From NCBI RefSeq assembly GCF_963259705.1, contig NC_081844.1, positions 33,173,341 to 33,237,340 on the forward strand: 64,000 nt of DNA, given 5' to 3'. This DNA is from Myotis daubentonii. Lineage: Eukaryota; Chordata; Mammalia; Chiroptera; Vespertilionidae. Every line of letters begins with the position of its first letter. Within the stretch, counting starts at the first letter, position 1. Below are positions 22,282 through 34,384 of the stretch, piece after piece. The translations under genes were made by a program, and so were the position numbers. The notes under the pieces were generated by a model. That model did no database searches. It saw only the letters and a list, made by a program, of their open reading frames with translations, and was not told where the DNA came from.

Positions 22282-22490
22282 ATTTTTAAAATCGATTTCA
22301 GAGACAGAAAGTGAGAGGGAGAGAGAGAGAAACATCGATGATGAGAGGGAATCATCGATTGGCTGCCCCCTGCATGTCCCCTACTGGAGATGGAGCCTGC
22401 AACTCAGGCATGTGCCCTGACTGGGAACCGAACTGTGACCTCCTGGTTCATGGGTCAACATTCTACCCCTGAGTCACACCTTCCGAGCTA
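22282..22490 (-). repeat. Ves-type SINE (antisense)
   Basis: AAAATCGATTTCAGAGACAG tail, GAAACATCGATGATGAGAGG, CCTGACTGGGAACCGAACTG, CCTCCTGGTTCATGGGTCAA head. Confidence 0.92.
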
Positions 22491-22552
22491 TGCCTGTGTT
22501 TTATGTACAGACCTGTTATCTAGCTGGCCTGGTGGAGTCAAAGCTGACAGAG

Positions 22553-22722
22553 ACAGCCCTGGCTGGTTAGCTCAGTTGGTTATAGCTTCATCCAGATACT
22601 CCAAGGTTGTGGGTTCGATCCCTGGTCAGGGCACATACAAGAATCAACCAATGAATGCATAAATACGTGGAACAACAAATCGATCTCTCCCTCCCCAACC
22701 TTCTTCTCTCTAAAAATCTATA

Positions 22723-22761
<39 letters not shown>

Positions 22762-22762
22762 G
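22553..22762 (+). repeat. tRNA-derived SINE with (AAT)n tail
   Basis: GCTGGTTAGCTCAGTTGGTT (A-box) and GGGTTCGATCCCTGG (B-box) are well preserved. A short body (AATCAACCAATGAATGCATA) and (AAT)n at 22725-22761 follow. It belongs to the 'AGTTGGTT' subfamily. It is not a tRNA gene because no cloverleaf closes around the boxes. Confidence 0.9.
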
Positions 22763-22799
22763 GACATAGACAGAAAGACAGAAACAGAGACAGAGAGAA

Positions 22800-23220
22800 A
22801 TAGACACAGTGAGAGTTGCTGCTGTGTCGTCTCTGGGCGCCTTTCTGTCCTCTAACCCTGCTCTGTGTGTGTGTGTGTATCCTCCACCGCCCCCACTCTG
22901 CGCATTTATTAAATGGCTTTGGAAGGATGGTAGCCACGTGCCACCCAGAGGTCTGGGTGCTTCTGCCCTGTCCTGTCCAGTGGAAAGTGGGGTGGACACT
23001 CTGGGACCACCAGCCTGGTGTCCACATGTGGGCAGTAGAGAGCCTTGGGAGACCTGGCTGCCCTGCACCCTGGACCCTTGATTCTGGTTTCCTGAGGTCC
23101 CTGCTGTCCCAGAGCCCAGTGCCAGTGGCCCAGGTGGCCTCTCCTTCACGGACTGGAGCCGGGGCCATGGTCAGGCCTCTCATTACAAAAGAAAAAGTCA
23201 CCAGGCCCAGAGAGTGAACC
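22800..23220. other. Unique GC-rich sequence
   Basis: Nothing recognisable apart from a short (GT)n at 22866-22878. Confidence 0.3.
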
Positions 23221-23224
23221 ACAG

Positions 23225-23475
23225 GGACATCCACCCAGGCACTTTGGATGCTGAAAGGGAGAAAAGAGAAACAGACAGAGAGGGACAGGGGCAGGGAAAG
23301 ACGCACAGAGAGGGACAGGGACATAGAGAAGCAGAGACACAGAGAAGCCAACTAGGCCAGAGAGCTGGCAACAGACCCAGAGAGACAGAGACGAATAAGA
23401 AGGGAGAGACAAAGAGACACAGAAGCACAGAAAGGCACAGAGAGAAGCACAGAGACATGGGGGACACAGACAGAG
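23225..23475. repeat. Purine-rich (GACAGAGA-like) low-complexity tract
   Basis: Irregular GAGACAGAG/GGGACAGG units for about 250 bp give long stop-free frames on both strands that are not genes. Similar tracts lie at 37680-37880, 41815-41930 and 44440-44630. Confidence 0.85.
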
Positions 23476-23589
23476 TGACCCACCAATGGGAGAGTGGCAG
23501 AGCGAGGCTGGGGCCCTGGCCCCTGCTCGGCAGATGCGCCTGGCCAGCTACACGTGCACATCTGGCCCGGGCCTGGCTCCCAGGCCCCC

Positions 23590-23780
23590 AGCCAGGCCTC
23601 ACCCCTAACAGCGTTCAGCATTCGCCTCCCAATTAGAGGAGAGAAATCCCCCGTTCGGCGGCCACTTCGCCAGCTATTGATCTGCCTCTGTGGCTGCAGC
23701 GGGGAGCAGGCGGGGCTCCGCGCAGTGGCCTCAGTGCTGGCCACGTCCATGTATTTATTTTGTATGATTCATAGGAAGCA
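23590..23780. promoter_or_regulatory. Candidate conserved regulatory island
   Basis: A repeat-free block contains CTCCCAATTAGAGGAG, AGCTATTGATCTGCC (ATTGAT 23676-23681) and CATGTATTTATTTTGTATGA. Homeodomain and ONECUT-like cores are embedded in GC-rich sequence. Confidence 0.42.
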
Positions 23781-25080
23781 ATCACCACCCTGGGGGGCCA
23801 GCCCAGAGACCCCAGCACCAGGGAGGGCAAGCAGGCCACTGGAGAGACACCTCTGTCCCTTAGGTAGGGGCAGTTGGAGGTCAAGATCCAAGATCCCCCT
23901 GCCCTGACCAGCTGGGCTGCCTCCGGCCTTCTCAGCTTCACTGATCACCAGAAAGGGGTCCTTTGAGTCCCTCCTGCCAAGACTCCCGGGCCTGTGCCAC
24001 CACCATCACCGCCCACCGGGCTCCCTGCAGGCGGCCTCTTTGTTTTGGAAACGGAGGGTCTTCTCCGCTGGGCCTCCACCCTGGACCCCCCGGCCGTCTC
24101 CGGTAGCTCAGTGGTTCCAGCTCAGGCCTTGGAGCCAGACACCGCCCCGTTAGACACCCGGGCCGCCACGGAGACTGGGCAAGGAACCCACCCCTGGCCA
24201 GGGCGGGAGGCAGTGGCAGTAACAGAATTCGTGCAGCTCCCTAGAGCGCAAGAACCACCGTCCAGGCCAGCTCCCGTCCCCCGTCTCCACAGGAGTAGCG
24301 CTGGGTGGACCAGAGGGCCCCCAGGGGCGGAGGTGAAGGCGACCATCGACCCCTCTCCATCCGAGAGGCTCCGAGGCTGGAAGTGGGACCCCAGCCACCA
24401 GCCACCTGCTTTCAAAACGCAGTATTTTTGTTTTCAGAGAGATGCCGTGGGGGCTGGGGAGGGATAAGGAGTGGACAGACGGCTTCACAGATGAGGTGGC
24501 TGAAGCTGGGCCAGAGCCCTGACTCCACACCCTGCCTGGCTTGTGCCCAGACCCCAGGACTCTGGGCCCCAGGATCCAGGCTGCACAGACACAGTGCCAT
24601 CCACTACTTGGCTCTCCATAACTTTTCTCCTGCTTCTCAAGCTCATGACACTTGGACTAGCCAACCTCTGGGGCTCAGTGAGTAGTCGGGTCCAATCTGG
24701 GGCCTCCTTGACGTCCTGGTGGTGGGGGACAGTCCCACCGGCCCCTCCCCAGAGGCCAGGTCCAGCCGATCTCACCTCAGGCCGTGGTTTGTACCGAGAC
24801 TTCCAAGTACCCCTGTGGACACTGCCTCGTCCCTAGTGGAAGGCAGGCCCTGTCTAAATTGAGTGGGAAGTTTAAGCCCTTGACACTGAGGGAGGGAGGG
24901 CCTCGCCACACACAGGGAACAGGCATGATCGGCCAGGAGGTTCCCAGTGACCACCAAGCCTCCGTCCAGCGATGCCCTGTGTGTGTGGCCTATACCAAGA
25001 GGGTGCCCAGCCAAGCAGCCCAAAGAGAAGGGGTAGCACTGGGGGCCTCCTTGGCTGGGGCTGGAGTTCTCACCACCCAG
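23780..25080. other. GC-rich unique sequence, no gene supported
   Basis: Several overlapping frames of 90-157 residues on both strands reflect base composition. None shows a domain or a splice-bounded codon pattern. Short MIR-like words occur near 24490. Confidence 0.4.
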
Positions 25081-25099
25081 CCGGCCCCGGGTCACATGA

Positions 25100-25700
25100 C
25101 TCAGCTCCACGCCACCCATAAAGGGTTCTTAAACAGTCTGCCTTGGCCAACTCTCATCTCCATTAATGCGTAAAAGTCATTAGGCGCTGGTCCCAGGACC
25201 CCGGTCGTAAAACAGCAGGTCCCGGGGGCCCCTGCCCTGGCAGGCGAATAGCCTCCATCAGGAGGCCCTCCCGGCCCCCCGCCCCGCCCAGCCCCTCCGC
25301 TCCGAGCCTCTTCCGATCGATTTTATGAAAGCAGCTCTAGGGGTTCGCCAATGTTTCCGCTCGAGCTTTATGCCCCTGTTTTAAAATTCTTAATTAAGCA
25401 GGTTTTTTCTGTTTACACTTGAACTAATTACACTTTTAAAACCAACAATAAAACATTAGGCCCCGGCTATTAAAGGCTTCGGTGGAGGCCTGCGGCGCGG
25501 CCCATCCGAGCAATTCAGGAACTGGGTCCTTCCACGGCAGATAGGGGTGCCCGGCGGCAGGCGGGTGCCGGGCTTCGCTCAAGAGGGTCCCCTAGTCTCA
25601 TCCGCCTTCCCAGAGGGTGGGATGGGGGACGGCAAGCGGCTGCCGAGGCCTGGCTTCCGTCGGCCCCGGTGACTGGCGGAGCTATTGATCGCGGGGCCCT
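25100..25700. promoter_or_regulatory. Large candidate conserved regulatory element
   Basis: About 600 bp without any repeat includes CCGATCGATTTTATGAAAGC (ATCGAT 25316-25321), GCCAATGTTTCCGC, TTAAAATTCTTAATTAAGCA, TGAACTAATTACACTTTTAA, AACCAACAATAAAACATTAG and CTATTGATCGCGG (ATTGAT 25684-25689). Long AT-rich homeodomain-type words with retained CpGs in a GC-rich setting make this the strongest enhancer candidate in the flank. That is inference from composition only. Confidence 0.55.
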
Positions 25701-26670
25701 CCCCACAGCCCATCCTTCCGGGCATCCTTGGACACCAGGTCTGTGCCAGGTGGGGCCAGGGTGGTGGAGGGAGGCTGAAGGGGCCCCGGCAGGGTGTTGG
25801 GGTGCCAGGTCAGCAGAGGCCGTGGAGACAAATCCGGCAGCCCTGCCCTGGGGCATTTACAGGGCACAGGCAGGGCTGGGTGGGGCGCTTCGTGCAGGCT
25901 CAAGGGACCCCATGGTGAGTGGATGAAGTCCCCGTGCCTCAGGTGGTCACCTGAAGCTCTGCCCCAACTGACCCCAGGCCCCATGCTAGCCTCGCCCCAC
26001 AGCACCGGCCCCTCAGCCCGGGCACTTACAGTGACCCCACATGCTCCAAAGGCCCTGCAGACAATGGCTTGTGGGGTTCCTGGCACAGAACGTCCTCCAT
26101 CAACGCAGGCCGTTCCTCATTCTGCAGCTCCCCTGGTCAGCCATGCAGCCCTTCGGGAGAGCGTCAGTGCCCGGTGGCTGCCTCCGGGCAATGCAGGCCT
26201 TCAGAATTCCTGGCCTGTGGGGCTTCCAGGCTGTACCGGGAAGCCGCCGGGTGAGCTCCGGCGATGCAGGGCCGTTCTGCAGACAGCCAGCGGCGGGTTG
26301 GCCCCCAGCCCGCCGGGGCCCACAGAAGAGTCCAGGTCTGTGCATCTACCTCTCATCCAAGAGCCCCTCCCCATTGTCCCATGTCCCACACTCAGCCAGC
26401 TGAACTGGCCTCGGGGTCCTCCTGTGGCCCCATCAGTGATGGCCATGCTGTCCACCCATCTCCCAGCTAGGAGCACTGTCCTCTCCCCTTCCCCCAAGCC
26501 CACATTCAGGCCTTCCAGCATCCTCAGCCTTGCCTCCTCAGTGCCCCTGGGACAGGCCGCCTCTGGAACTGGCCCTCTCTGCAGCGTGCCCATGGCCCTA
26601 CCTCCTCCAGGGTCTCCTGCCTTCCTCTGTTCTCGCTCCTCTAGACCAGGTTGCAAAGGGCCAGAGCATA
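25700..26670. other. GC-rich unique sequence, no gene supported
   Basis: A 293-residue + frame (25794-26675) has no recognisable domain, and competing frames of similar size lie on the other strand. I regard it as non-coding. Confidence 0.4.
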
Positions 26671-26850
26671 AATAGTTTCAGGTTCGGGAGCCAGATGGTC
26701 TCAGGACTTCCCAGCTCTGCCCTTGTAGTGAAAGCATTGTAGATGATACAGAAATGATTGTGTGCCGATAAAACTTTATTTATAAACACAGGCCAAGGGC
26801 CACATTTGGCTTTTAGGTCATAGTTTGCTGAGTGTTTATCTAAACCACCC
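26670..26850 (-). repeat. Ancient hAT-type DNA transposon fragment
   Basis: The order of an AGCCAGATGGTCTCAGGACT-like segment, CTCTGCCCTTGTAGTGAAAG, ATAAAACTTTATTTATAAAC and GGCCACATTTGGCTTTTAGG matches an old mammalian hAT family that ends in a '...GTAGTTTGC' motif. It is diverged and the orientation is tentative. Confidence 0.55.
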
Positions 26851-26892
26851 TCAACATTGACCTCAGCAATCTCTTTCTCACTCACAAACCTG

Positions 26893-27108
26893 GTACAGCC
26901 TGGCTGGTGTGGCTAGGCAGTTGAGCATCGACCTATGAACCAGGAGGTGAGGGTTCGATTCCTGGTCAGGGCATATGCCCGAGTTGCAAGCTCAATTCCC
27001 ACTAGGGGCGTGCAGGAGGCAGCCAATCAATGATTCTCTCTCATCATTGATGTTTCTATCTCTCTACCCTTCTCTCTGAAATCAATAAAAATATATTAAA
27101 ACAACAAC
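26893..27108 (+). repeat. Ves-type SINE
   Basis: GCCTGGCTGGTGTGGCTAGG, TGAGCATCGACCTATGAACC, GGGTTCGATTCCTGG and AATGATTCTCTCTCATCATT, then an A-rich tail. Confidence 0.93.
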
Positions 27109-27109
27109 A

Positions 27110-27420
27110 ACCACAAAGCTGGTTCATACTCCCCTTGCTCTAAACCTTTCTATGCCTCTTCATTGCCTGGGAACAAAGGTCCCACTCTCCTTGCGTTGGT
27201 GTGGAAGGCTCTTTAGGATTTGACCTCCATCACTACCCCCTTGACAGCCATGCCCTCTCACTGATGTTATGTCCTCTGCCCTTCAGGTTCATCACCAGGC
27301 AAACTACTACTCATCTCTCAAAGCCCCGACTCCAATGCCCCCTCCTCTGTGAATCCTCATCTGAACCAGAAGCATAACCTTTGGTTATAACTTCTCCCCA
27401 CCCTTCACCCCAGCCCTGAA
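27110..27420 (+). repeat. L2 fragment
   Basis: The words TGGAAGGCTCTTTAGGATTT, CATGCCCTCTCACTGATG and TCAAAGCCCCGACTCCAATG are in the order seen in diverged L2 3' ends. Confidence 0.55.
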
Positions 27421-29100
27421 CACCTGAGCCTGGAAATATGTGTCCAGCTCTGTCTCCTCCCAATCTGGGGAGGAACCATGTGTTGTCCATGAGAATGGGT
27501 ATCTTACCCAAGCCAGCCACTCATGTAGTATCCCCTCCCCATGGCTGTGGTGATTGGTCTAGGAATGGGGGCATGACCCACACTGGCCAATCAAGGTCCT
27601 TCCCTGAGATTTTTCAGTCTCCTCTTTTACTCAAATAACTTGAAATCAGGTTACCATCACCTCCAGCACATAGTTAACATTTGCTAGTATGTGACAAATA
27701 AATAACCACAACTCCCTCAGCCTTCCCAATCTCCCTACCACTAATTTTTCTCCACAGCTCACATCACCTTACGTGTGTAGTATTCACTTATTTCTTGTCT
27801 GTCTGCCCACTAGAATGTCTGATCCGTGAAAGTAGACATTTTTGTCCGTCTGTTCACACTGTCTCCAGCACTCAGAGTACCTACAGGACCGGCTATGTAC
27901 TTTGCAGGGCTCACTGCAAAATAATAATGGAGGGCCGCTTGTTCCAAATGCAAGAAACAAGGCGCCATTCAAGCTGCTAAGATGTAAAGCTTTTTTCTTC
28001 TTTCCCTGTGTCTCTCTCTCCACTTGTCATGGTTTCTCCCGTTTGCGATCCCCTGTCATTTTACATAAAGAAAGATTAGAAATTTGAACAAGCAGCAGAA
28101 TGTGACAGATTCTATTTGCAACATCAGCCTTAAATGCAAATAAGTGCATGTAAGAGCACAGAACACACGTGGGCAGATTCACCGAAATTGAACCATTTGT
28201 GTTTCGTAGGTTGTATGTGTGTATCTTGTTCTCATCAGGCCCGCTGAAGCACGGTTCCAAACCAAGCTGGTTTTGTTTCACTTCTGGTCATTCGAATGTT
28301 CTCCTAACACCGTGGAAGCTGGGGGTGGAGCCGCCAGGAACCGAGGGGGGCACGTGTATTGTGCCCGTGTCCTGTTCTCATTTGTCCCATCAGACTCCAC
28401 TTACAAAACACAAATTCAGAGATTAAATTAGCAAGAATTTCAAGATGGCGACAGCAGAGCACTGAGCCACACGTGGGTTTGTGGACAATGCTCACGAAGC
28501 CAGCCCCGCTACAGAGGTCTGGTACACAGCAAGCGCTCAATAAATGCTCATTCAGTGAGTGAGTGACTGGAGATCGTCTAATCTCAGAGGCTCAGACTGT
28601 TCCCTATGAATGGTGTCCTAGCTCCAAGGTGGAGCGGGAGTGAGGGAGGTTGACAATAAATGAACTGTCAGAGAATAAATGTTTGTAGTTTAAACCCTGA
28701 TTTGTGGTGAGTTTTTACAGCCTCAACAGAAAACTCATATGCCCCCCAACCTGCACCCCCACTTGGAGGAGAGGACCCCTGTTTCATCCACCTGGACCAC
28801 TGGCCTTCTCCAAACTGATCCATTGAAAAAAGGGTTCTGCCACTACATGCAAAGATTTGGAACCCTGGTGCCCCTTTTAGCTCATTTGTCAGATGGGGAA
28901 ACTGAGGCAAAGGCTGAGCAGGACTTGGTGGAGGTCTGAGTGATGGCCTGACTGAGCTGAGAGGCCCCTTCATCAAGCCTCTTGGTTTCACACCCTATTT
29001 TCTCAGATGACTACTTTTCCCCAGAGGAGAAGGTGAATTCAGGCTGTAATGAGGCAGCTGCTGTAGGAAACAGTCTGGAGTTTCCTCAAAAAGCTAAACA
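27420..29100. other. Mostly unique sequence with a MIR-like piece
   Basis: A MIR-like CAGCAAGCGCTCAATAAATG lies at about 28527-28546 and a GATGGGGAAACTGAGGCAAA word at 28893. No gene or young repeat was recognised. Confidence 0.4.
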
Positions 29101-29102
29101 TC

Positions 29103-29319
29103 GCCCAGCTGGTGTGTCTCAGTGGATAGAGCGTCGGCCTGCGGACTGAAGGGTCCCGGGTTCGATTCCGGTCAAGGGGACATGCCCGGATTGCGGGCTC
29201 GATCCCCAGTAGGGGGCGTGCAGGAGGCAGCTGATCAATGATTCTCTCTCATCATTGATGTTTTTCTCTCTCTCCCTCTCCCATCCTCTCTGAAATCAAT
29301 AAAAATATATTTTTAAAAA
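29103..29319 (+). repeat. Ves-type SINE with target duplication
   Basis: It has CAGTGGATAGAGCGTCGGCC, GGGTTCGATTCCGGTCAAGG and CATCATTGATG, then an AAATATATTTTT tail. The flanks AAAAAGCTAAACAT (left) and AAAAAGCGCTAAACAT (right) are a target duplication with a 2-base difference, showing insertion into an L1 fragment. Confidence 0.94.
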
Positions 29320-29324
29320 GCGCT

Positions 29325-29865
29325 AAACATTGAATCATCCTATTACCCAGCAATTCCACTCTCAGGTGTATATCCCAAAGAATTGAAAACAGGGGCTGCA
29401 ACAGGCATTTGCACACCAGTTTCCACAGCAGCAGGACCCACAAGGGCCCAAAGGTGGAAACAGCCCATCTGTAAGTCAGATGCACAGATAACACACTATG
29501 TGTCCACCCACCAGTGGAATATGACTCAGCCGTGAAAAGGAGTGAAGCGCTGACACTCCCTACAGCATGGATGGACCTTGAGCACATGATGCTCAGTGAG
29601 AGAGGCCAGACCCAACACGTGATTCCATTTATGTGAAATGCCCAGGAGGCACATTTACAGAGACAGGAAGTGGGTTCACGATGGTCAGAGGCTCTGGGAG
29701 GGGCCTCTGCTGATGGGGATGGGATTTATTTGGGGGTGATGGAATGTTCTAGAACTAGAAAGAGGTGCTGGTTGCACAGCATTGTGAGTGTACTAAAAAA
29801 AACACTGAATTGTTCACTTTAAAATGATTAGCTTTATGTCAATTTTATCTTAATTTTTAAGAAAC
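29325..29865 (-). repeat. L1M 3' module (antisense)
   Basis: ATTACCCAGCAATTCCACTC, CACCAGTGGAATATGACTCA, AGCATGGATGGACCTTGAGC and TTCACTTTAAAATGATTAGC are the reverse complement of the L1 module at 3.2-4.4 kb. Confidence 0.85.
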
Positions 29866-29939
29866 CCAGTGTTGCAGCGGAGGCTATGGCCACCCACTCT
29901 TCTGGGTTGTGTGGTGACTGTCTAGCTTTTCAAGAAAAC

Positions 29940-30085
29940 GCCATGCTGACCTCCGTGGTGGCTGCTCCATCTTGCATCCCACGGGCGATGAGTGAGGGTC
30001 CCAGTTTCTCCGCCTCCTCGCCAACACTTGGCATTTCCTGTTTTTCAAACTGACCGTTTTTGAAAGCCATTCTAGTGGGTGTGAA
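29940..30085 (+). repeat. L1M fragment
   Basis: CTGCTCCATCTTGCATCCCA, then GTTTCTCCGCCTCCTCGCCA, then CATTCTAGTGGGTGTGAA. Confidence 0.7.
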
Positions 30086-30279
30086 CCCTGACATTTATTG
30101 CAGAAATTGGAGGCTGGGAAGTTTCAAGTTATGACGGGCAACCCATTAGTGATTCTGAGGGAGGGCTGACACGCCTGGGAATTGGGACATACTGCTTCTT
30201 GGGGGGAGGGGGGCGGGTAGAAGAAGGGGAGGGGGTGGCAGGGTAATCATGAAGCCGAGTCCCTCATGGAAGACCTCAC

Positions 30280-30370
30280 CGGTGAGCCTCAGCGATAACC
30301 TAAACTCGGAGCACCCGGTCGCCAGGCTGTGGACCTGAGTCTAATTGAATTCCCCCTCTCACTCCACTGT
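30280..30370. promoter_or_regulatory. Candidate regulatory island (short)
   Basis: GCCTCAGCGATAACCTAAAC and GAGTCTAATTGAATTCCCCC are AT-cored words in unique GC-rich DNA. The evidence is weaker than for the other islands. Confidence 0.3.
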
Positions 30371-32490
30371 ACCCACCAGCTCCGGCTCCTTCCGGGGGGA
30401 CCACCTGGATTTCCAGGCGATGGGGTGGGGGTCTGCTCTGGGGGCAGCAGGGCAAGGTGATGTTCCTTCTTTTCTTTCCAGCACTTCCACCCCAATACTG
30501 AGGCAGGGGCTCCCCTGTGTCTCAACCCCCCCATCATTGCCCACCAGGTGTCCACAGACCTCCCTTCCTTCGGTGGGCGCCTGGGATAACCGGGGATGCA
30601 GGACTGCCAGCGAAGACACCTGGGGGCCCCCCAGGCTGAGTTGTTTCCTGGCGGGGGGACCCAGAGACATCCCCCTTGGAAGGGACTGCTTATATCCAGC
30701 GGGACCCGTGGGCCCAAACAGCTGGAGAGCGGTCCCCAATTTTGTGCAGAGTGAGTGTGATTCATAGATTGTCAGCCCAAAGGGAGGGGGTTACAGGATG
30801 ACGAGGGGCAGGGGAGGAGTAAGCCCTTACTTAGCTCAGAACCAGGAGGGACACTGGGGAGGTGGGAGTGCATCCAGGCGTAGGGGGGAGGATGGGGCCC
30901 CTGGGGTCTGGCAGGAGGTGAGAGACATGGGCCTGGCATAGAGGGGTGCCTGCGGGGGAGGGGAAACTCAGGGCAGCCTGGGGGTGGCCCCTGCTGCCGG
31001 TCCAAGCCTCCTGCCTGCAGGGCCCACATTTCTGGTGTCTTCCCGAGTCAGCGGGAAGCATTTCTGAGAAGGGAACGGCATCCCTCAGGGTCTCGGGGTT
31101 TCTGAGAACTGCCTTCACCTCTTCTCAGAACTGCCTCCCCCAGACCCATCTGGGCCCAGCCTGACACACATCAAGTCTCCACCCGCAGGCGTATGGAGGG
31201 GGTGAGCGCCTCACCCCTCGGGGGATGTAACCAGCGTGAGCGGGGGCTGAGCTGGGAAGAAAGGCTCTCAGAGCGGGTAAGGGTCTGTTCCTGGCTCAGC
31301 AGAGGCCTCTGGTCAGCTGTGGCCATTTCAGGTGGAGGAACTGAAGTACAAGACATGGAGACCTACCGCAGGCCATGCCTGTGAATTTAGAGGCCCTGGC
31401 CCCCTACAGGGACGAGGCAGCCCTAGCTCCTCATCCCCCCCCTCCCTCCTCTCTTCCACACTCAAGCCCTGAACACCGGGGTGGGGGGGGGGGGGGCGGA
31501 CGACAGCCTTCCCTGTAGGAGGTGGGGTTCTAAGGGAGGGCCACAGGCAATAACTCATTTTACCCACAAAAACCTCATTCCTGGCACCCAGTTCGGGACT
31601 TGATGCCTCGTGTCCCCAATCACCCCCTTTCACAGGTAACGAAAGCCCAGGGGCTTGGCAGTGCCCACTGGTCTGTGGAGATGGACGTGGATGCGGGTGG
31701 GCGCGTTTGCAGAGGACCCTGCTCAGCTGCGCCCTGGCCATCACTATCCAAACAAAGACAAAATTTTTCTCAAACCTCCAGCCTCCTGCCGGCCAGGCCC
31801 AAGGGAAAGGTCCGTTGGCCCAAGTAAGGGGGGTCCCTGGGAGGCCCCCCTCAGCCACCCAGGAAAGGTATTATTATCAATATTTTTGTTGTTATTGTTT
31901 GCCTGGCAGTCAAGCACACCACCCACATGGGGAAACTGAGACCCCAAGAGGGAGACCCCTATGCTCCCCCTCAGCAGTGCCTCCCCTGCCTCCTGCCTTG
32001 GTCTCTGGGGCTGAGAGTCTCTGTGTAGTTACCCCCCACCCCCACCCCCCGGCCTTCTAGGCGTCCCCAAAGGCAGACCCACACCCAGCTGCCTGCAGAT
32101 CTCTCACTAGCAACCCTTCTTCTGTTGTGTTCTGCATGAAGCCCACTTCACAGATGGGTAAACTGAGGCCTGCTAGATGAGCTGCTCAGCCTGGGCTGAC
32201 TCTTTGGTGCTGGGCCAGGACCAGTTTCTTCCACGCCTGGCTGAGCTCCCTGAAGCCATCAGACATGGCGGGCAGAGTGCAGGGCTTGGATCCCAGCTCA
32301 GTGGCCGGGCTTGAAATATGTTTATGGATGAGAATTCCAGGACACCCGAGCCACCATGATTGAAGAGACCTGGAAGGCTCAGAACACACAGGGTGAGGGT
32401 GGGTGGAGGCGGGGACAGACCACCATCTGTGCCTCCCCCACACCCAGCAGGGGGTCTCCTGGTTCTTCCAACCTCCCCTTCAAAATCATC
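30370..32490. other. GC-rich unique sequence with scattered MIR words
   Basis: Frames of up to 176 residues occur on both strands and none is recognisable. A G run lies at about 31482-31496 and MIR-like words occur near 31927 and 32157. No gene is supported. Confidence 0.4.
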
Positions 32491-32772
32491 TCTAGCCCTG
32501 GTCCATGTTTCCCAGTGGTTAGGACATCAGCCTGCACACCGAAGGGTCTCAGGTTTGATTCCTGTTCAAGGTCATGTACCTGGGTTGCAGGTTCCATCTC
32601 AGGCCCCAAAGGTTCCATCTCAGGCCCCAATCAGAGCCCATGTGGGAAGCAACCAATATCTCTCTCTCTCTCTCTCTCTTTCCTCCCTCCCTCCCTCCCT
32701 CCCTTCCACTGTTTCTAAAAATCAATGGAGAAAGTATCCTCAGGTGAGGATTAACAAAGAAACAACAAAAAA
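32491..32772 (+). repeat. Ves-type SINE with internal 18-bp duplication
   Basis: It has AGCCCTGGTCCATGTTTCCC and GTTTGATTCCTGTTCAAGG, then the GGTTCCATCTCAGGCCCCAA unit twice (about 32590-32628), (TC)n, CTAAAAATCAATGG and GTGAGGATTAACAAAGAAAC. Confidence 0.92.
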
Positions 32773-32799
32773 TCATGTCTAATCTGTCCACTTCTCCCC

Positions 32800-33245
32800 A
32801 CCTCTGCATTCCCACAGTCCAGGGCACCCCTGTTTTCTGCCTGGATCTTTGTCCCCCCGCCCCTTCCTACCCTCCTGCCTCGGACTGCCTGCCCATCATG
32901 TGGTACCAGAAGGGACTTTTCCAAAGGAAAATTGCTTTGTTGCCTCCACTCATGTGCTAGAAGCCCCCATGGCTCCCTTCCTTCTCAGTAAAACCCAGAC
33001 TTTTCCACCTGATCATTGAGGCTCTCCCGCCACCACTCAGCCTGAAGCAAATAAATCTCCTACGGTTCCTGCCTCAGGGCCTTTGCACATGCAGTTTCCT
33101 CTATCTTCTCTCACCCAGCAGTTCCTCCTTCCTCAAAGCCCCTCCTTGGGGAACCCCTCCCTGTCCTTCAAACAGACCCTCCATTGCCCCCACAGGCTCC
33201 TCCCCCAGTCCTGGGTTCTTCTCTCTGATTCCACCCTGAGATAGA
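32800..33245 (+). repeat. L2 3' fragment
   Basis: GCCTCAGGGCCTTTGCACAT, a CAGTTTCCTCTATCTTCT-like segment and CCTCCTTGGGGAACCCCTCC are the hallmark L2 order. Upstream words are consistent with the same element. Confidence 0.75.
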
Positions 33246-34380
33246 GGTCTCATGGGTCTCAATTTTATTCAAAGACTCCTGGAGGGGCATTTGCGACCTG
33301 TGCCCTGGTCATCAAACAGGGGACCCCAACCTTGGCCCAACTCATCCCCTGGGGGAAAGCCAGGCCTCTTATAGACCAAGCCCCCATGGAATTTTAGTGT
33401 TGGCCACGCCCCCACAGAAGCCACACCGCTTCGTGCCCACACTGCTGCCTGGTTCTGCCCTTTACCAGAGGTTTCATCACTAACTTCCCCCAAAACTCCA
33501 GAATGGTTTCAGTTTGGGGGTCTTTCTAGAACCCCTTCATCCCTTTCCCACTCTCCACCCCCTCATGGTGACATCAATTTACCCTCATCCACCCCTTCCC
33601 TCAGCCCTTTCCCCTCCAGTTATCAGCCCAACACCCCCACCTCCAGGAAGCCCTCCCTGAACACTCCACGGTTTTCTAATTAGACATCATTTGTCTCTAC
33701 CACAGAAAGAGGCCACTTCCAGGTGGTCATCACCCAGTCCCCAGGATCCAACCCCGGAGTTGGTACTCAGGAGGTAGTCACGGGACCGTTGTGTAGATAT
33801 GTGGAATGTGGGGTAGCTGGAGGCTCCTGCCTGGCCCCCTGGCCTTGAAAGAACACGTGTGGGCTTCTGCAGAGGGGTGGCCTGGAGCTGCCTGCACCCT
33901 TTGCCTCCTGGGATCCCCGACCCTGTTCAAGCCCTCTGACTCCTAAAGACTTGTGGTGCCCTCTTCCCTTTGCAGAGTTTAGGGTACAGGGCCTTCTGGG
34001 GATTCTAAGCTCCTCCTAGCCCCTTCCTCAGTACAGCAAGGATACAACCCAGTGACAGGTGACCATCCACAAAACCCCAGTGTTTAGAGCCAGAGACACC
34101 GAGGAACATGGTTAAACTAAGTCCTGGGGCTTGATGCCCACGCTCCCTCGACCTCTTCCATCCTCAGCTGACACAGTTGGAGAAAAACTAAGGACTACGT
34201 GGATGGCTTGCAGGGCCCTGGCCAGGATTAAATGAGGTGGTACTTAGCACCAGGCTGGTCCTTCTTCCTCTCCAGGCTCATGGCCGCCTCACCTCCCCTG
34301 AGCATCCCATTTCACAGATGTGGAAACTGGGGCCGAGAGTGGGACCCTGCCTGCCCAGACCCCCTCCGGCCACCAGGGCC
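33245..34380. other. Unique sequence with MIR-like traces
   Basis: No gene. MIR-like words occur near 34300 (CATTTCACAGATGTGGAAAC). Confidence 0.35.
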
Positions 34381-34384
34381 TGGT

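Noticed and set aside
22555..22630. Possible tRNA gene (good A and B boxes)
   Set aside because: The boxes belong to the head of a tRNA-derived SINE; no complete cloverleaf with an acceptor stem and anticodon arm can be drawn, and a SINE body with (AAT)n follows.
25794..26675. 293-residue plus-strand open frame
   Set aside because: No recognisable domain or start context; frames of similar length lie on the opposite strand in the same GC-rich stretch.
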